Below, one piece after another: positions 26,181-34,209 of a DNA stretch of 48,360 bases; position 1 is the stretch's first letter, and the number at the start of each line of letters is the position of its first letter. The translations under genes were made by a program, and so were the position numbers. The DNA lies in NCBI GenBank assembly GCA_035263125.1, contig DATFRP010000319.1, forward strand, positions 1 to 48,360. Reading direction: 5' to 3'. The notes beneath the pieces were generated by a model. It had not been told where the DNA came from, did no database searches, and saw nothing but the letters and a program-made list of their open reading frames with translations. The stretch comes from Gp6-AA40 sp035263125 (GTDB lineage Bacteria > Acidobacteriota > Vicinamibacteria > Vicinamibacterales > UBA2999).

Positions 26181-26208
26181 GGTACATGCAATGACTGACA
26201 CATGTCAA
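26181..26208 (-). promoter_or_regulatory. Probable promoter of the aromatic/trp operon
   Basis: On the minus strand there is a consensus -35 box TTGACA at 26208-26203. Sixteen bases further is TGTACC (26186-26181), a poor -10. Transcription would start near 26174, leaving a short leader before the trpL ATG at 26157. The -35 box is convincing; the -10 is tentative. I see no TrpR-type operator. Confidence 0.5.
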
Positions 26209-26397
26209 GACGAGAGCCTCCGTTTTCACGCTGTTTCCCAGACGCAGGCTCCCGTGAAGACTGGAGGTGCGACGTAACGGCGGTGGATCTCTCTCGCCGC
26301 CGCCCTTCGATCGACCCCGCGGCAGAGCCGGCTTTGCCTGCGCGAAGTCCTAGCAGTTTCAGTGTTTTATCCGTATCATCAAGTTTGAGCTTTCCCC

Positions 26398-28239
26398 ATG
26401 AACATCCGAAACGGCGCTCTCGTCACAGCCGCCTTGCTTGCCATCAGCGCAGGCCTTCCGGCTCAAACCAAAACCTTCCCCGTTGACGAGATCCGACCTG
26501 GCATGGTCGGCATCGGTCGAACGGTCTTCGACGGCGATCGCCTCGAAGAATTCAAAGTCCAGGTCCTGGGCGTTCTCCGAAACAGCGTCGGCACTCGACG
26601 CAACTTGATCCTCGCGCGACTCGAAGGCGGTCCGCTCGCCAACACCGGCGTCATCGCCGGGATGAGTGGAAGCCCGGTATATATCGACGGTCGTCTCGTC
26701 GGCGCCGTGTCGTACTCCCTCGGGCAGTTCCCGAAAGAACCGATCGCCGGCATCACGCCGATCGATGAGATGCGTGAAGACGCCACACTGCCGGGCCCGC
26801 GCCGGCAGGTCGCTCGCATCGATCTCCCGCTGCCGTTGACGCAAGAGGGGCTACGCGCCTCGTTGAGTCAGGCGTTCGCGTGGATGCGTCCGTTTGCCGA
26901 CAACCCGTCCGACGTGCAAGTGCTCGGCGGCACGTCAGTCAATGCCGGCATGGCCACCATGCTGCGACCAATCGCCACGCCGCTCACGCTTGGAGGGTTC
27001 GACCCCGCGGTGATCGATCCGATCGCAACGGCCTTCCGTGATCAAGGGTTCCTGCCGATCATGGCCGGTTCCCTGCAGTCGCCTCCGTCTGCGAGTCGAG
27101 CGGCGGCGCCGCCGCTGCGCCCCGGTGATCCGATCGGCGTGGCACTGCTCAATGGCGACCTCGAAGTCGGTGCCACGGGAACGGTTACCGATGTCGACGG
27201 CAACCACGTGTACGCGTTCGGTCATCCGTTCTACGGGCTCGGCCCCACCGAGTTCCCGATGACGCGGGCACACGTGTTCGGCATCCTGCCCAGCCTCGCC
27301 GCTTCGCAGAAGATCGCCAGCACCGGTGACGTGATCGGGGTCGTGCAGCAGGATCGCGCCACGACGATCGCCGGCACGCTCGGCCCCGGCCCCACGATGA
27401 TCCCGATCAAGCTGACGCTGAACTCGGAGCGCGGGACGCGCAAGACGTTCAACATCAGCATGGTGCGCGATCAACTGCTGACGCCGCTGCTTGCGTACGT
27501 GTCGATCCTCAACACGCTGACGTCGTACGAGCGGCAGAACGGCGTCGGCACCTACGCCGTCAAGGGTTCGGCCACGCTGAAGAAGTACGGCGATCTTTCC
27601 TTTGAAGATCTCTTCACCGGCGATCAACCGTCGGTGGGCGCCGCGGCGTCGATCGTCGGCCCGATCAACCTGCTCCTGCGAAACGCGTTCGAGGACGTCG
27701 AGTTCTCGAGCCTGAACCTCGAAATCGATGCCAGCGAGCAGCCGCGCAGCGCGACGCTCGAGCGTGTCTGGGTGAGCGAGACGCGCGTGAGGCCAGGCTC
27801 CACTGCCACGGTCAACGTGCTCCTGCGAACGTATCGCGGCGATCAGGTCACCAAGTCGATCCCGATCCAGATTCCAGCCAACGCCCGCGGAAGCGTCAGC
27901 ATCATGGTGGCCGACGGCGTCCGCCTCTCGCAGTTCGAAACGCGCGAGCTGCAGGTGCAGCCGATGCAGACGCGCGGTCTGCCGCAGATGATCCGTGTGC
28001 TGAACGGCGCCCGCAAGAACAATCGCCTCTACGTGCGGCTGGTGACGCGGGACGATGGCGCCGTGGTCAAAGGCGAGTCGTTGGCGGCGCTGCCCGGCTC
28101 GGTGCTCGCGGTCATGGAGTCCGATCGCAGCGGCGGCAGCTTCCGCCCGCTTCAGACCGCGCTCGTCGGCGACTGGGAGATCACGCCCGGACTGGCGGTT
28201 ACCGGAACGCGGACGCTGACGGTCCCGCTCGAGGAATGA
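26398..28239 (+). CDS. SpoIVB-type (S55 family) serine peptidase domain protein
   Basis: A 613-residue exported protein. Signal peptide MNIRNGALVTAALLAISAGL, cut near PAQT. The S55 domain follows: TFPVDEIRPGMVGIGRTVFD, then VIAGMSGSPVYIDGRLVGAV with the predicted nucleophile S92, and a second conserved block VYAFGHPFYGLGP (H276). The remaining 330 residues are beta-rich and not assignable. SpoIVB cleaves a membrane-complex protein during sporulation; here there is no other sporulation gene, so a housekeeping envelope role is more likely. The 240 bp upstream also hold the divergent trp promoter. It is followed by a terminator-like hairpin and then another secreted protein. Confidence 0.85.
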   Translation: MNIRNGALVTAALLAISAGLPAQTKTFPVDEIRPGMVGIGRTVFDGDRLEEFKVQVLGVLRNSVGTRRNLILARLEGGPLANTGVIAGMSGSPVYIDGRLVGAVSYSLGQFPKEPIAGITPIDEMREDATLPGPRRQVARIDLPLPLTQEGLRASLSQAFAWMRPFADNPSDVQVLGGTSVNAGMATMLRPIATPLTLGGFDPAVIDPIATAFRDQGFLPIMAGSLQSPPSASRAAAPPLRPGDPIGVALLNGDLEVGATGTVTDVDGNHVYAFGHPFYGLGPTEFPMTRAHVFGILPSLAASQKIASTGDVIGVVQQDRATTIAGTLGPGPTMIPIKLTLNSERGTRKTFNISMVRDQLLTPLLAYVSILNTLTSYERQNGVGTYAVKGSATLKKYGDLSFEDLFTGDQPSVGAAASIVGPINLLLRNAFEDVEFSSLNLEIDASEQPRSATLERVWVSETRVRPGSTATVNVLLRTYRGDQVTKSIPIQIPANARGSVSIMVADGVRLSQFETRELQVQPMQTRGLPQMIRVLNGARKNNRLYVRLVTRDDGAVVKGESLAALPGSVLAVMESDRSGGSFRPLQTALVGDWEITPGLAVTGTRTLTVPLEE

Positions 28240-28251
28240 CGATCATCTCGA

Positions 28252-28288
28252 GAGGCAAGACTCGAAACCCAGAAACCTGTCTTGCCTC
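28252..28288 (+). terminator. Probable terminator after the S55 gene
   Basis: GAGGCAAGAC (28252-28261) pairs perfectly with GTCTTGCCTC (28279-28288) around a 17-nt loop. A T-rich stretch follows but the nearest run of five T begins 14 bases later, so it is not a textbook terminator. Confidence 0.5.
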
Positions 28289-28302
28289 TTGTCGTTCTCG
28301 AG

Positions 28303-28332
28303 TTTTTGCGTTTTGAGTCTTGAGTGTTGAGT
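28303..28332. repeat. Heptad TTG repeat, copy B
   Basis: The units TTTTGAG, TCTTGAG, TGTTGAG follow a TTTTTGCG start with 7-nt spacing. It matches 13105-13134 at 27 of 30 positions and ends 6 bases before the next start codon, taking the place where a ribosome binding site would be expected. Confidence 0.7.
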
Positions 28333-28338
28333 CTCCGC

Positions 28339-30591
28339 ATGTACAAATTCCGTTTTCTCATAGCCGCGCTTTTTCTCTGCACCTCCGCGACCGCGATGTA
28401 CGCCGCGCTGCCCACCTTCTGGCAGGTCTCGACCGAGGCCGATTTCCTCAAGGGTGAGGTCGAAAACCTCGCGATCGATTCGTTCGGACGGCTGATGCTC
28501 GGTCCGACCGCGACCTCGGTCTACGACTCGAGCGCCCCGTTCTTCTGGACGGTCCTCGCCGGACCCGACGGAGCGATCTACGCGGGGAGCGGAAACGAAG
28601 GAGTCGTCTACCGCATCGACGCATCGGGCAAAGGGACGACGTTCTTCGATGCCGAGGAGCTCGAGGTCCACGCGATGGCCCCGGCTCCTGGCGGCGGCCT
28701 CTACGTCGGCACCTCGCCCGACGGAAAGATCTACAAGGTCGACGCGAGCGGCAAGGGCACGGTGTTCTTCGATCCGCCTGATCGATACATCTGGAGTCTT
28801 GCCGTCGATCGCGCAGGGAATGTCTTCGCCGCGACCGGCGACAAGGGCGTGATCTACAAGATCACGCCGGACGGCAAGGGCGCGCCCTTCTACGAAACGA
28901 AGGCCACGCACGCGATGTCGCTCGCCTTCGATCGCGATGGTCGCCTGATTGCGGGGACCGAATCACCCGGTCGGGTCTTCCGGATCGACGCCGCGGGCAA
29001 AGCGTTCGTGCTGCTCGACTCGAGCTTCAACGAGATCCGCGCGCTCAGGGTGGACGGGGACGGCAACATCTACGTGGCCGCCGTATCCGGTCGCTCTCCA
29101 GGAGCGGCGCCGGATCGAACACCGCAGCCGGCCCCCGCGCCTGAACCCGCGCCGACGCCGTCGCTCACACCGAACGTGACGACCGAGATCACCGTGGTTG
29201 CCGTTGCCGACAGCGCGCCGGCGCCAGCGCCATCAGGCGGTGGCCCTCCGCCTCGCAGCGGTCCGACCGCGGGCGCGATCTTCCGGATCCTTCCCGATGG
29301 CGCATGGGATCAGATCTGGGAATCGCGCGACGACATGCCCTATGACGTCGCATTCGAGCCGGGCGGCTCGGTGCTGGTGGCCACGGGCAACAAGGGCAAA
29401 ATCTATCGGCTCTCGGGTGATCCCTATCAACCGACGCTCATCGCCCGCGCCAACGCGCAGCAGATCACGAGCATCGTCCCTGAGAAAGAGGGTCGCATGC
29501 TGGTCGCCACGTCGAACCCGGCCAAGCTGATTCGACTCGGTGCAGCGCGTGCCGATCGCGGGACGTACACGTCCGATGTGCGCGACGCGCAGACCGTCGC
29601 CTTGTGGGGCACCATCAAGTGGCAGGAATCGCCGGTGCTCGGCGCACGCGTCGAAATCTCGACGCGATCCGGCAACACGCGCACGCCTGACGATACGTGG
29701 AGCGAGTGGTCAGCGCCCTACATCGATCACGACGGCAGTCAGATCACCAGCCCGCGGGCGCGATATCTGCAGTGGCGAGCGGTGCTCGTCGCCGCCAAGG
29801 GCGAGTCGCCCGCACTGACCTCGGTCACCGCGGCGTATCTGCCACGCAACCTTCGGCCACGCGTCACCTCGATCACCGTGCAACCGCCGGGCACGGTCTT
29901 CCAACGACCGTTTCCCGTCGACCCTGAGATCGCAGGGTTTGAAGGCGACCCTCCCGAACGACGGGCCGCATCAGGACAGGGAGCCGGCTCAGGGTCCGGC
30001 CCGAATCTCGGCCGACGCACGTACCAGAAGGGACTGCTCACCTTCATCTGGCGCGCCGAGGACGACAATCGCGACGAACTGAACTACGACGTGTTCTATC
30101 GACGCGAAGGCGACACGTCGTGGAAACCGCTCAAGACCGGATTGAGTGATGCGATTCTGGTCTGGGACACGACGTCGGTACCGAACGGCCGCTACCTCAT
30201 TCGCGTCGTCGCGTCCGATGCCCCATCGAACTCGGCCACGACAGCGCTGACCGGCGCGCTCGAGAGCACATCGTTCGAGATCGACAACACGCCACCGTCC
30301 ATCATGGTGACGTCGACACGCCGCGACGGAAATCGACTGACGATCGCGTTCGACGCGCGCGACGCCAACTCGGCGATCCAGAAGGCCGAGTACTCGCTCG
30401 ACGGCGACAGGTGGCAGACGGTGTATCCGAAGGATGGGATCGCCGACTCGAAGTACGAGCACTACGAGCTCACGCTGGACGGCACAGCGCCGGGACGAGG
30501 GGTGATGCTGCGGGTGACCGACGCGCTGAACAACCTCGCGGGAACCGAGGTGCCGGTGCCGGCGGCAGAGAACGGATCAGGCCGTCGTTGA
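28339..30591 (+). CDS. Secreted multi-blade beta-propeller (NHL/SMP-30-like) with C-terminal Ig-like domains
   Basis: A 750-residue exported protein. Signal peptide MYKFRFLIAALFLCTSATAM. Residues 70-250 hold at least five propeller blades with a D/P-G-x-[IL]-Y-x-[GA] core: GPDGAIYAGSGNEGVVYRID, GGLYVGTSPDGKIYKVDASG, GNVFAATGDKGVIYKITPDG and GRLIAGTESPGRVFRIDAAG. A Pro/Ala linker (about 260-310) separates another partial propeller. The C-terminal 250 residues look Ig/FN3-like (FIWRAEDDNRDELNYDVFYR and RYLIRVVASDAPSNSATTAL). It is probably a cell-surface binding protein. Its end overlaps the convergent anti-sigma gene by 15 nt. Confidence 0.75.
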   Translation: MYKFRFLIAALFLCTSATAMYAALPTFWQVSTEADFLKGEVENLAIDSFGRLMLGPTATSVYDSSAPFFWTVLAGPDGAIYAGSGNEGVVYRIDASGKGTTFFDAEELEVHAMAPAPGGGLYVGTSPDGKIYKVDASGKGTVFFDPPDRYIWSLAVDRAGNVFAATGDKGVIYKITPDGKGAPFYETKATHAMSLAFDRDGRLIAGTESPGRVFRIDAAGKAFVLLDSSFNEIRALRVDGDGNIYVAAVSGRSPGAAPDRTPQPAPAPEPAPTPSLTPNVTTEITVVAVADSAPAPAPSGGGPPPRSGPTAGAIFRILPDGAWDQIWESRDDMPYDVAFEPGGSVLVATGNKGKIYRLSGDPYQPTLIARANAQQITSIVPEKEGRMLVATSNPAKLIRLGAARADRGTYTSDVRDAQTVALWGTIKWQESPVLGARVEISTRSGNTRTPDDTWSEWSAPYIDHDGSQITSPRARYLQWRAVLVAAKGESPALTSVTAAYLPRNLRPRVTSITVQPPGTVFQRPFPVDPEIAGFEGDPPERRAASGQGAGSGSGPNLGRRTYQKGLLTFIWRAEDDNRDELNYDVFYRREGDTSWKPLKTGLSDAILVWDTTSVPNGRYLIRVVASDAPSNSATTALTGALESTSFEIDNTPPSIMVTSTRRDGNRLTIAFDARDANSAIQKAEYSLDGDRWQTVYPKDGIADSKYEHYELTLDGTAPGRGVMLRVTDALNNLAGTEVPVPAAENGSGRR

Positions 30592-31524
30592 TTCCAACGC
30601 GACCTCGGACCGCTTGAGCGGCGGGTCCCCGACCGATTCGGGAGGCGCAATCGCTGCGGGTGGACGCACGACAGGCGTCACGCGGACGGTTGATGAACGG
30701 ACCGCCGCCGGCGGCGTCTGCACGTTCGTGACAACCATCAACCACACCATGTTGACTGCCACGGTGCGACCGAGTGAGGTTTGCGCCGGCTCGAACCTCG
30801 ACTGACGGACGACGTCACGCATCCGCGCAATCTCAGTCGCATGGACCGGCTTCTCCCGCTCGCCCATGCGCTCGGACGACAGCAGCTCGTAATTCGAGAC
30901 CCGTCCATCGGCACTCACGACCGCGGCCACCGCGAACATCGCATCCTGATCCGCCATCTCCTCGAACACCGTTCCTTCGCGAAGCCGGGGCAGCGAGATC
31001 CCGCCTGAGCGGTTGCTGTCCATGTACCTCCCGAAGTACGGGTTCACGCTCGCGGTGTTGCCGGGACGAAGCGGATTGCGCTCGGTACCAGGATTCGACA
31101 ACGAATCGATCATCCGCGCCAGCGATTCGGGCCGCTCGCGCGAGGCCAGCTGCAGTACGCCGAGCGCCCCGCTGACGCAGAAGAGCACTGCGGCGGTTGC
31201 ACCCAACGCCGGCCAGAACAACCGCATGTCGGCGAACATATCGCGCAGCCGGGTGCCGATCGACAGCTCACGCTCCGTGCGGATACGCATCAGCACGCTC
31301 GCGTGTACGGCGCTGACGTCGCGCCTCTCATGCGCCACCATCTGCACTGGAGATCCGGTGCGAATCGAATCGCCGATGAGCCGCAGATCCTCGACGCGTG
31401 CGGCACACGTGCGGCACCACCTCAGGTGAGACTCGACGGCCACCTGTTCGGCCAGCGACAGCTCATCATCGATGAACGCATCGAGATGTGCGCGCGCGAA
31501 CTCGCAGCCGACATACGGAATCAT
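30577..31524 (-). CDS. Zinc-finger anti-sigma factor with a TonB-like C-terminal domain
   Basis: A 315-residue membrane protein. The N-terminal ZAS domain has ESHLRWCRTCA (H33, C37, C40 as the HxxxCxxC pattern) with C7 in GCEFARAHL upstream. A single transmembrane segment follows at about 105-128 (FWPALGATAAVLFCVSGALG). The outer part resembles a TonB C-terminal fold: AAVVSADGRVSNYELLSSER then RMRDVVRQSRFEPAQ. The last 50 residues are Pro/Val-rich. It should hold the ECF sigma factor at 31521 inactive until an envelope signal arrives. It starts within the sigma gene's stop (4-nt overlap), as is typical for such pairs. Confidence 0.82.
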   Translation of the reverse strand: MIPYVGCEFARAHLDAFIDDELSLAEQVAVESHLRWCRTCAARVEDLRLIGDSIRTGSPVQMVAHERRDVSAVHASVLMRIRTERELSIGTRLRDMFADMRLFWPALGATAAVLFCVSGALGVLQLASRERPESLARMIDSLSNPGTERNPLRPGNTASVNPYFGRYMDSNRSGGISLPRLREGTVFEEMADQDAMFAVAAVVSADGRVSNYELLSSERMGEREKPVHATEIARMRDVVRQSRFEPAQTSLGRTVAVNMVWLMVVTNVQTPPAAVRSSTVRVTPVVRPPAAIAPPESVGDPPLKRSEVALESTTA

Positions 31525-32150
31525 GAACGCAACCCCAACAGCTCTTCGCGGAGCGCCTGCCGCGCACGGGTCAGCCGGGACTTCACGGTGCCAACGGCGA
31601 CGCCCAGCGAGAACGCGATCTCGTCGTAGCGCAGCCCGTCCACTTCCCGAAGGATGAGGGCGGTGCGCTGATCGAACGGCAGGTCATCGAGCGCACGCCA
31701 GATCCGCGCAGCGGTCTCTTTGCTGGCGAGCAGCCGATCGGGCAGAAGCTCCCCTTTCGACTCGACATCGCCGAACTGCTGCAGGTGCTCGTCGAGCGAG
31801 ACCTGACTCGAACGGTGGCGCCGACGCCACCAGCGCTGCCGGTTTCTGGCCTGATTGATGACGATCCGGTAGATCCAGGTCCGGAGGGACGACTGTCCGC
31901 GGAAGCTCGAAAGCGTCCGGAACACGCGCAGGAATACTTCCTGGGAGAGGTCGAGGGCTTCGTCGCGGTCCTGCAGCAGGTGCAAGGCGAGCGTATAAAC
32001 CATGCGTTGATGCGCGGCCACCAGGTCGGCACACGCACCTTCGTCACCTGTCGTGCAGCGCTCGATTAGCGCGGCCTCTTGGGTGTCGACTTCTGACCAG
32101 CCAATTGCGCCGGCGTTCTTCACCAGGCCTCCAGAAATGGGCGTCTGCAT
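31521..32150 (-). CDS. ECF-type RNA polymerase sigma factor (RpoE-like)
   Basis: A sigma-70 family protein of about 209 residues. Region 2 is LVAAHQRMVYTLALHLLQDR, DEALDLSQEVFLRVFRTLSS, FRGQSSLRTWIYRIVINQAR; region 4 is LDDLPFDQRTALILREVDGL, RYDEIAFSLGVAVGTVKSRL, the helix-turn-helix binding the -35 element. Region 3 is missing, as in ECF factors. Start is either ATG 32150 or GTG 32162; the AAGGA upstream is closer to fitting the later start. Directly followed by its anti-sigma gene. Targets are unknown, but the adjacent secreted proteins are candidates. Confidence 0.92.
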   Translation of the reverse strand: MQTPISGGLVKNAGAIGWSEVDTQEAALIERCTTGDEGACADLVAAHQRMVYTLALHLLQDRDEALDLSQEVFLRVFRTLSSFRGQSSLRTWIYRIVINQARNRQRWWRRRHRSSQVSLDEHLQQFGDVESKGELLPDRLLASKETAARIWRALDDLPFDQRTALILREVDGLRYDEIAFSLGVAVGTVKSRLTRARQALREELLGLRS

Positions 32151-32230
32151 GAAGTTTAACACCGTCCTTTGCAGTCATTAGACCCCGAGACCGGCTGGAG
32201 GTTCCCCCGATGCCCGTCCCGGGGAAAATC

Positions 32231-32276
32231 GGGTCGGGAGTCATTCTACGAAGTGTGAAAAAATGACTCCCGACCC
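32231..32276. repeat. Perfect 15-bp inverted repeat (REP-like)
   Basis: GGGTCGGGAGTCATT (32231-32245) and AATGACTCCCGACCC (32262-32276) pair without mismatch around a 16-nt loop. It lies between the divergent sigma factor and TPR genes, 12 bases before the TPR start. The sequence resembles REP-type elements that accompany REP-associated transposases in other genomes; no such transposase is in this window. A 16-nt part (TGACTCCCGACCCCAT) recurs at the start of trpF. Confidence 0.9.
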
Positions 32277-32288
32277 CATCTCTGCCTC

Positions 32289-33416
32289 ATGAAACGACCG
32301 CTGGTCATCGCCGTCGGCGTGGCCGTGCTCATCGCGTCCGTCGTCCTCGTGTGGGCCGACGTGCGGCAGGAGCGCGAATTCCGCCGGCTCCTGACGGTCG
32401 GCGACGAGGCGGTCGCAAACGGTCAGACCTTCCGCGCCATCGAATCATTCAGCGGGGCCCTGGCGCTCAAGCCGCGATCGATGCTGGCGTATCTCAAGCG
32501 CGGCGACACGTACCGGCGGCGGAGCGACTTCAGCGCCGCGCTGCGCGACCTCAGTCACGCCGAAACGCTCGATCCGACGGCGCCGCGACCGATCGAGCTG
32601 CTCGGCGATACGAACGCCGCGATCGGTCAACACGCGACTGCGGTGAAGTATTACGAACGGTATCTGACAATCGACGATCGCGCACCCGCGGTCCTGTACA
32701 AACTCGCGCTCGCCTACTACTACGCCGGCACGAGCGCGCGTGCGCTCGAGCCGCTCCGCCGTGCGATCGCTCTCGATGATCGCTTCGCGGAGGCGCAGCT
32801 GCTGCTCGGGTTGTGCCTGCGCGATCGCGGCGATCGGCCGCAGGCACTGCGCGCCATGAGACAGGCGCTCGACATCAACCCGTCGCTTCCAGCGGTGCGA
32901 CAGGAACTTGCCGCGACCTACATGGAGGCCGGTCGACACCAGGACGCGCTCGAGCAGTTGAGCGCGCTGGCGGCGATCGAGAATCGCCGCCCCGAGCGGC
33001 TCGTCAGCCTCGGCCTCGCCTACGCCAGGCTCGGGCGCCGCGATGAAGCGGTGCTCACCCTGAGACGAGCGATCGAACGTTATCCCGACGCGCCGATCGC
33101 CTACGTCGCGCTCGGTCAAGTGTGGCTCCAGGCCGCCGAACGTGGTGACAACTCCGTCGCACTCGGCAGAGCCCTGCGAGCGTTGAGGCCGGTCGCCGAT
33201 CTCCCGAGCGCGTCGAGCGAAGCGCTGACCGTGTACGGACGCGCGCTGTACCTCGCGGGCAACTTCACCCAGGCCGAACGCATCCTTCAGCGCGCCGTCA
33301 CCCGAATGCCGATCGACCCACTCGCCTTCCGCTACCTTGGCGACGCCGCGCGTCGGCTTGGCCATTCGGTCACTGCCCGGGAGGCTGCGAGACGTTACGC
33401 GAAGCTGGGGGGCTGA
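32289..33416 (+). CDS. TPR protein with an N-terminal membrane anchor
   Basis: A 375-residue protein. The N-terminal segment (residues 4-24, PLVIAVGVAVLIASVVLVWA) is probably an uncleaved anchor. Eight or nine tetratricopeptide repeats follow, each with the W/L-G-Y-A-F-A-P pattern: GDEAVANGQTFRAIESFSGA, LAYLKRGDTYRRRSDFSAAL, ALAYYYAGTSARALEPLRRA, LLLGLCLRDRGDRPQALRAM and so on to RYLGDAARRLGHSVTAREAA. It likely serves as a protein-binding scaffold facing the periplasm. Divergent from the sigma factor, and convergent with the permease gene 10 bp downstream, which leaves no room for separate terminators. Confidence 0.85.
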   Translation: MKRPLVIAVGVAVLIASVVLVWADVRQEREFRRLLTVGDEAVANGQTFRAIESFSGALALKPRSMLAYLKRGDTYRRRSDFSAALRDLSHAETLDPTAPRPIELLGDTNAAIGQHATAVKYYERYLTIDDRAPAVLYKLALAYYYAGTSARALEPLRRAIALDDRFAEAQLLLGLCLRDRGDRPQALRAMRQALDINPSLPAVRQELAATYMEAGRHQDALEQLSALAAIENRRPERLVSLGLAYARLGRRDEAVLTLRRAIERYPDAPIAYVALGQVWLQAAERGDNSVALGRALRALRPVADLPSASSEALTVYGRALYLAGNFTQAERILQRAVTRMPIDPLAFRYLGDAARRLGHSVTAREAARRYAKLGG

Positions 33417-33426
33417 TTCCTGTTCC

Positions 33427-34209
33427 TCAGCGATCGAGCCGATCCCTCAGCCCATCGCCAAGAAAATTGAATCCGAGCACGAGGACTGCGATCGCTAGTC
33501 CCGGGAAGATCGTCACGTGGGGCGCGTCGAGCAGATGCGAGCGGCCGTAGCTGAGCATCGTCCCCCAGCTCGGTGTTGGTGGTTGCACGCCGAGTCCGAG
33601 AAAACTCAATGACGCTTCGGAGAGAATTGCGCCGCCCATGCCGAGCGTGGCCTGCACAGAGACGGCTGGCAGCACTGCGGGCACGAGATGCCGCAGCAGA
33701 ATCCTTCTCGTCGTCGCTCCCGCCGCTCGCGCCGCCAGGACGTACTCGAGCTCGCGCACACGCAGCACCTGACCGCGGACCAGGCGCGCGTACCCGACCC
33801 ACCCGATGATCGACAGCGCCAGGACGACGTTCACCAGACTCGGACCCAGCACCGCGACGAAAGCGATCGCGAGCAGCAGACCCGGAAACGCGAGCAGGAT
33901 ATCGATCATCCGGCTGACGATCTCGTCGACGCGGCCACCGAAGTAGCCGGCGATCGCTCCCAGCATGATGCCGATTGTCGCTGACACGCAGACGACAACG
34001 AGTCCGACGACGAGCGAGATGCGCGCGCCGGTCAGGACGCGCGACAAGACGTCGCGTCCGAGCTCGTCGAGGCCGAGCCAGTGTGTCGGCGTCGGCCCTT
34101 CGAGACGAAGCGCGAGCTGCTGCGTCGACGGATCGAATGGGGTGATGAACGGACCGACGACCGCCAGGAGAACGGCCATACCCACAATGATCGCGCCCGC
34201 TCGCGTCAT
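33427..34209 (-). CDS. Dipeptide/oligopeptide ABC transporter permease (DppC-like)
   Basis: A 260-residue inner-membrane permease with about six transmembrane segments. The family signature is complete: THWLGLDELGRDVLSRVLTG (the DppC/OppC 'GTDxxGRDVLSR' region), then the cytoplasmic EAA loop EYVLAARAAGATTRRILLRH that docks the ATPase, and SFLGLGVQPPTPSWGTMLSY. Start overlaps the DppB-like stop by 4 nt. Substrate is probably a peptide or nickel complex; this cannot be decided here. No ATPase genes follow, so the transporter must use subunits encoded elsewhere. Confidence 0.93.
   Translation of the reverse strand: MTRAGAIIVGMAVLLAVVGPFITPFDPSTQQLALRLEGPTPTHWLGLDELGRDVLSRVLTGARISLVVGLVVVCVSATIGIMLGAIAGYFGGRVDEIVSRMIDILLAFPGLLLAIAFVAVLGPSLVNVVLALSIIGWVGYARLVRGQVLRVRELEYVLAARAAGATTRRILLRHLVPAVLPAVSVQATLGMGGAILSEASLSFLGLGVQPPTPSWGTMLSYGRSHLLDAPHVTIFPGLAIAVLVLGFNFLGDGLRDRLDR

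Noticed and set aside
26007..26201. A 64-codon minus-strand ORF over the attenuator
   Set aside because: It is in a different frame from the WWW leader, would run through the terminator stem and has no likeness to any family.
26181..26208. TrpR operator in the operon promoter
   Set aside because: No palindrome resembling a TrpR site is present; the control visible in sequence is attenuation.
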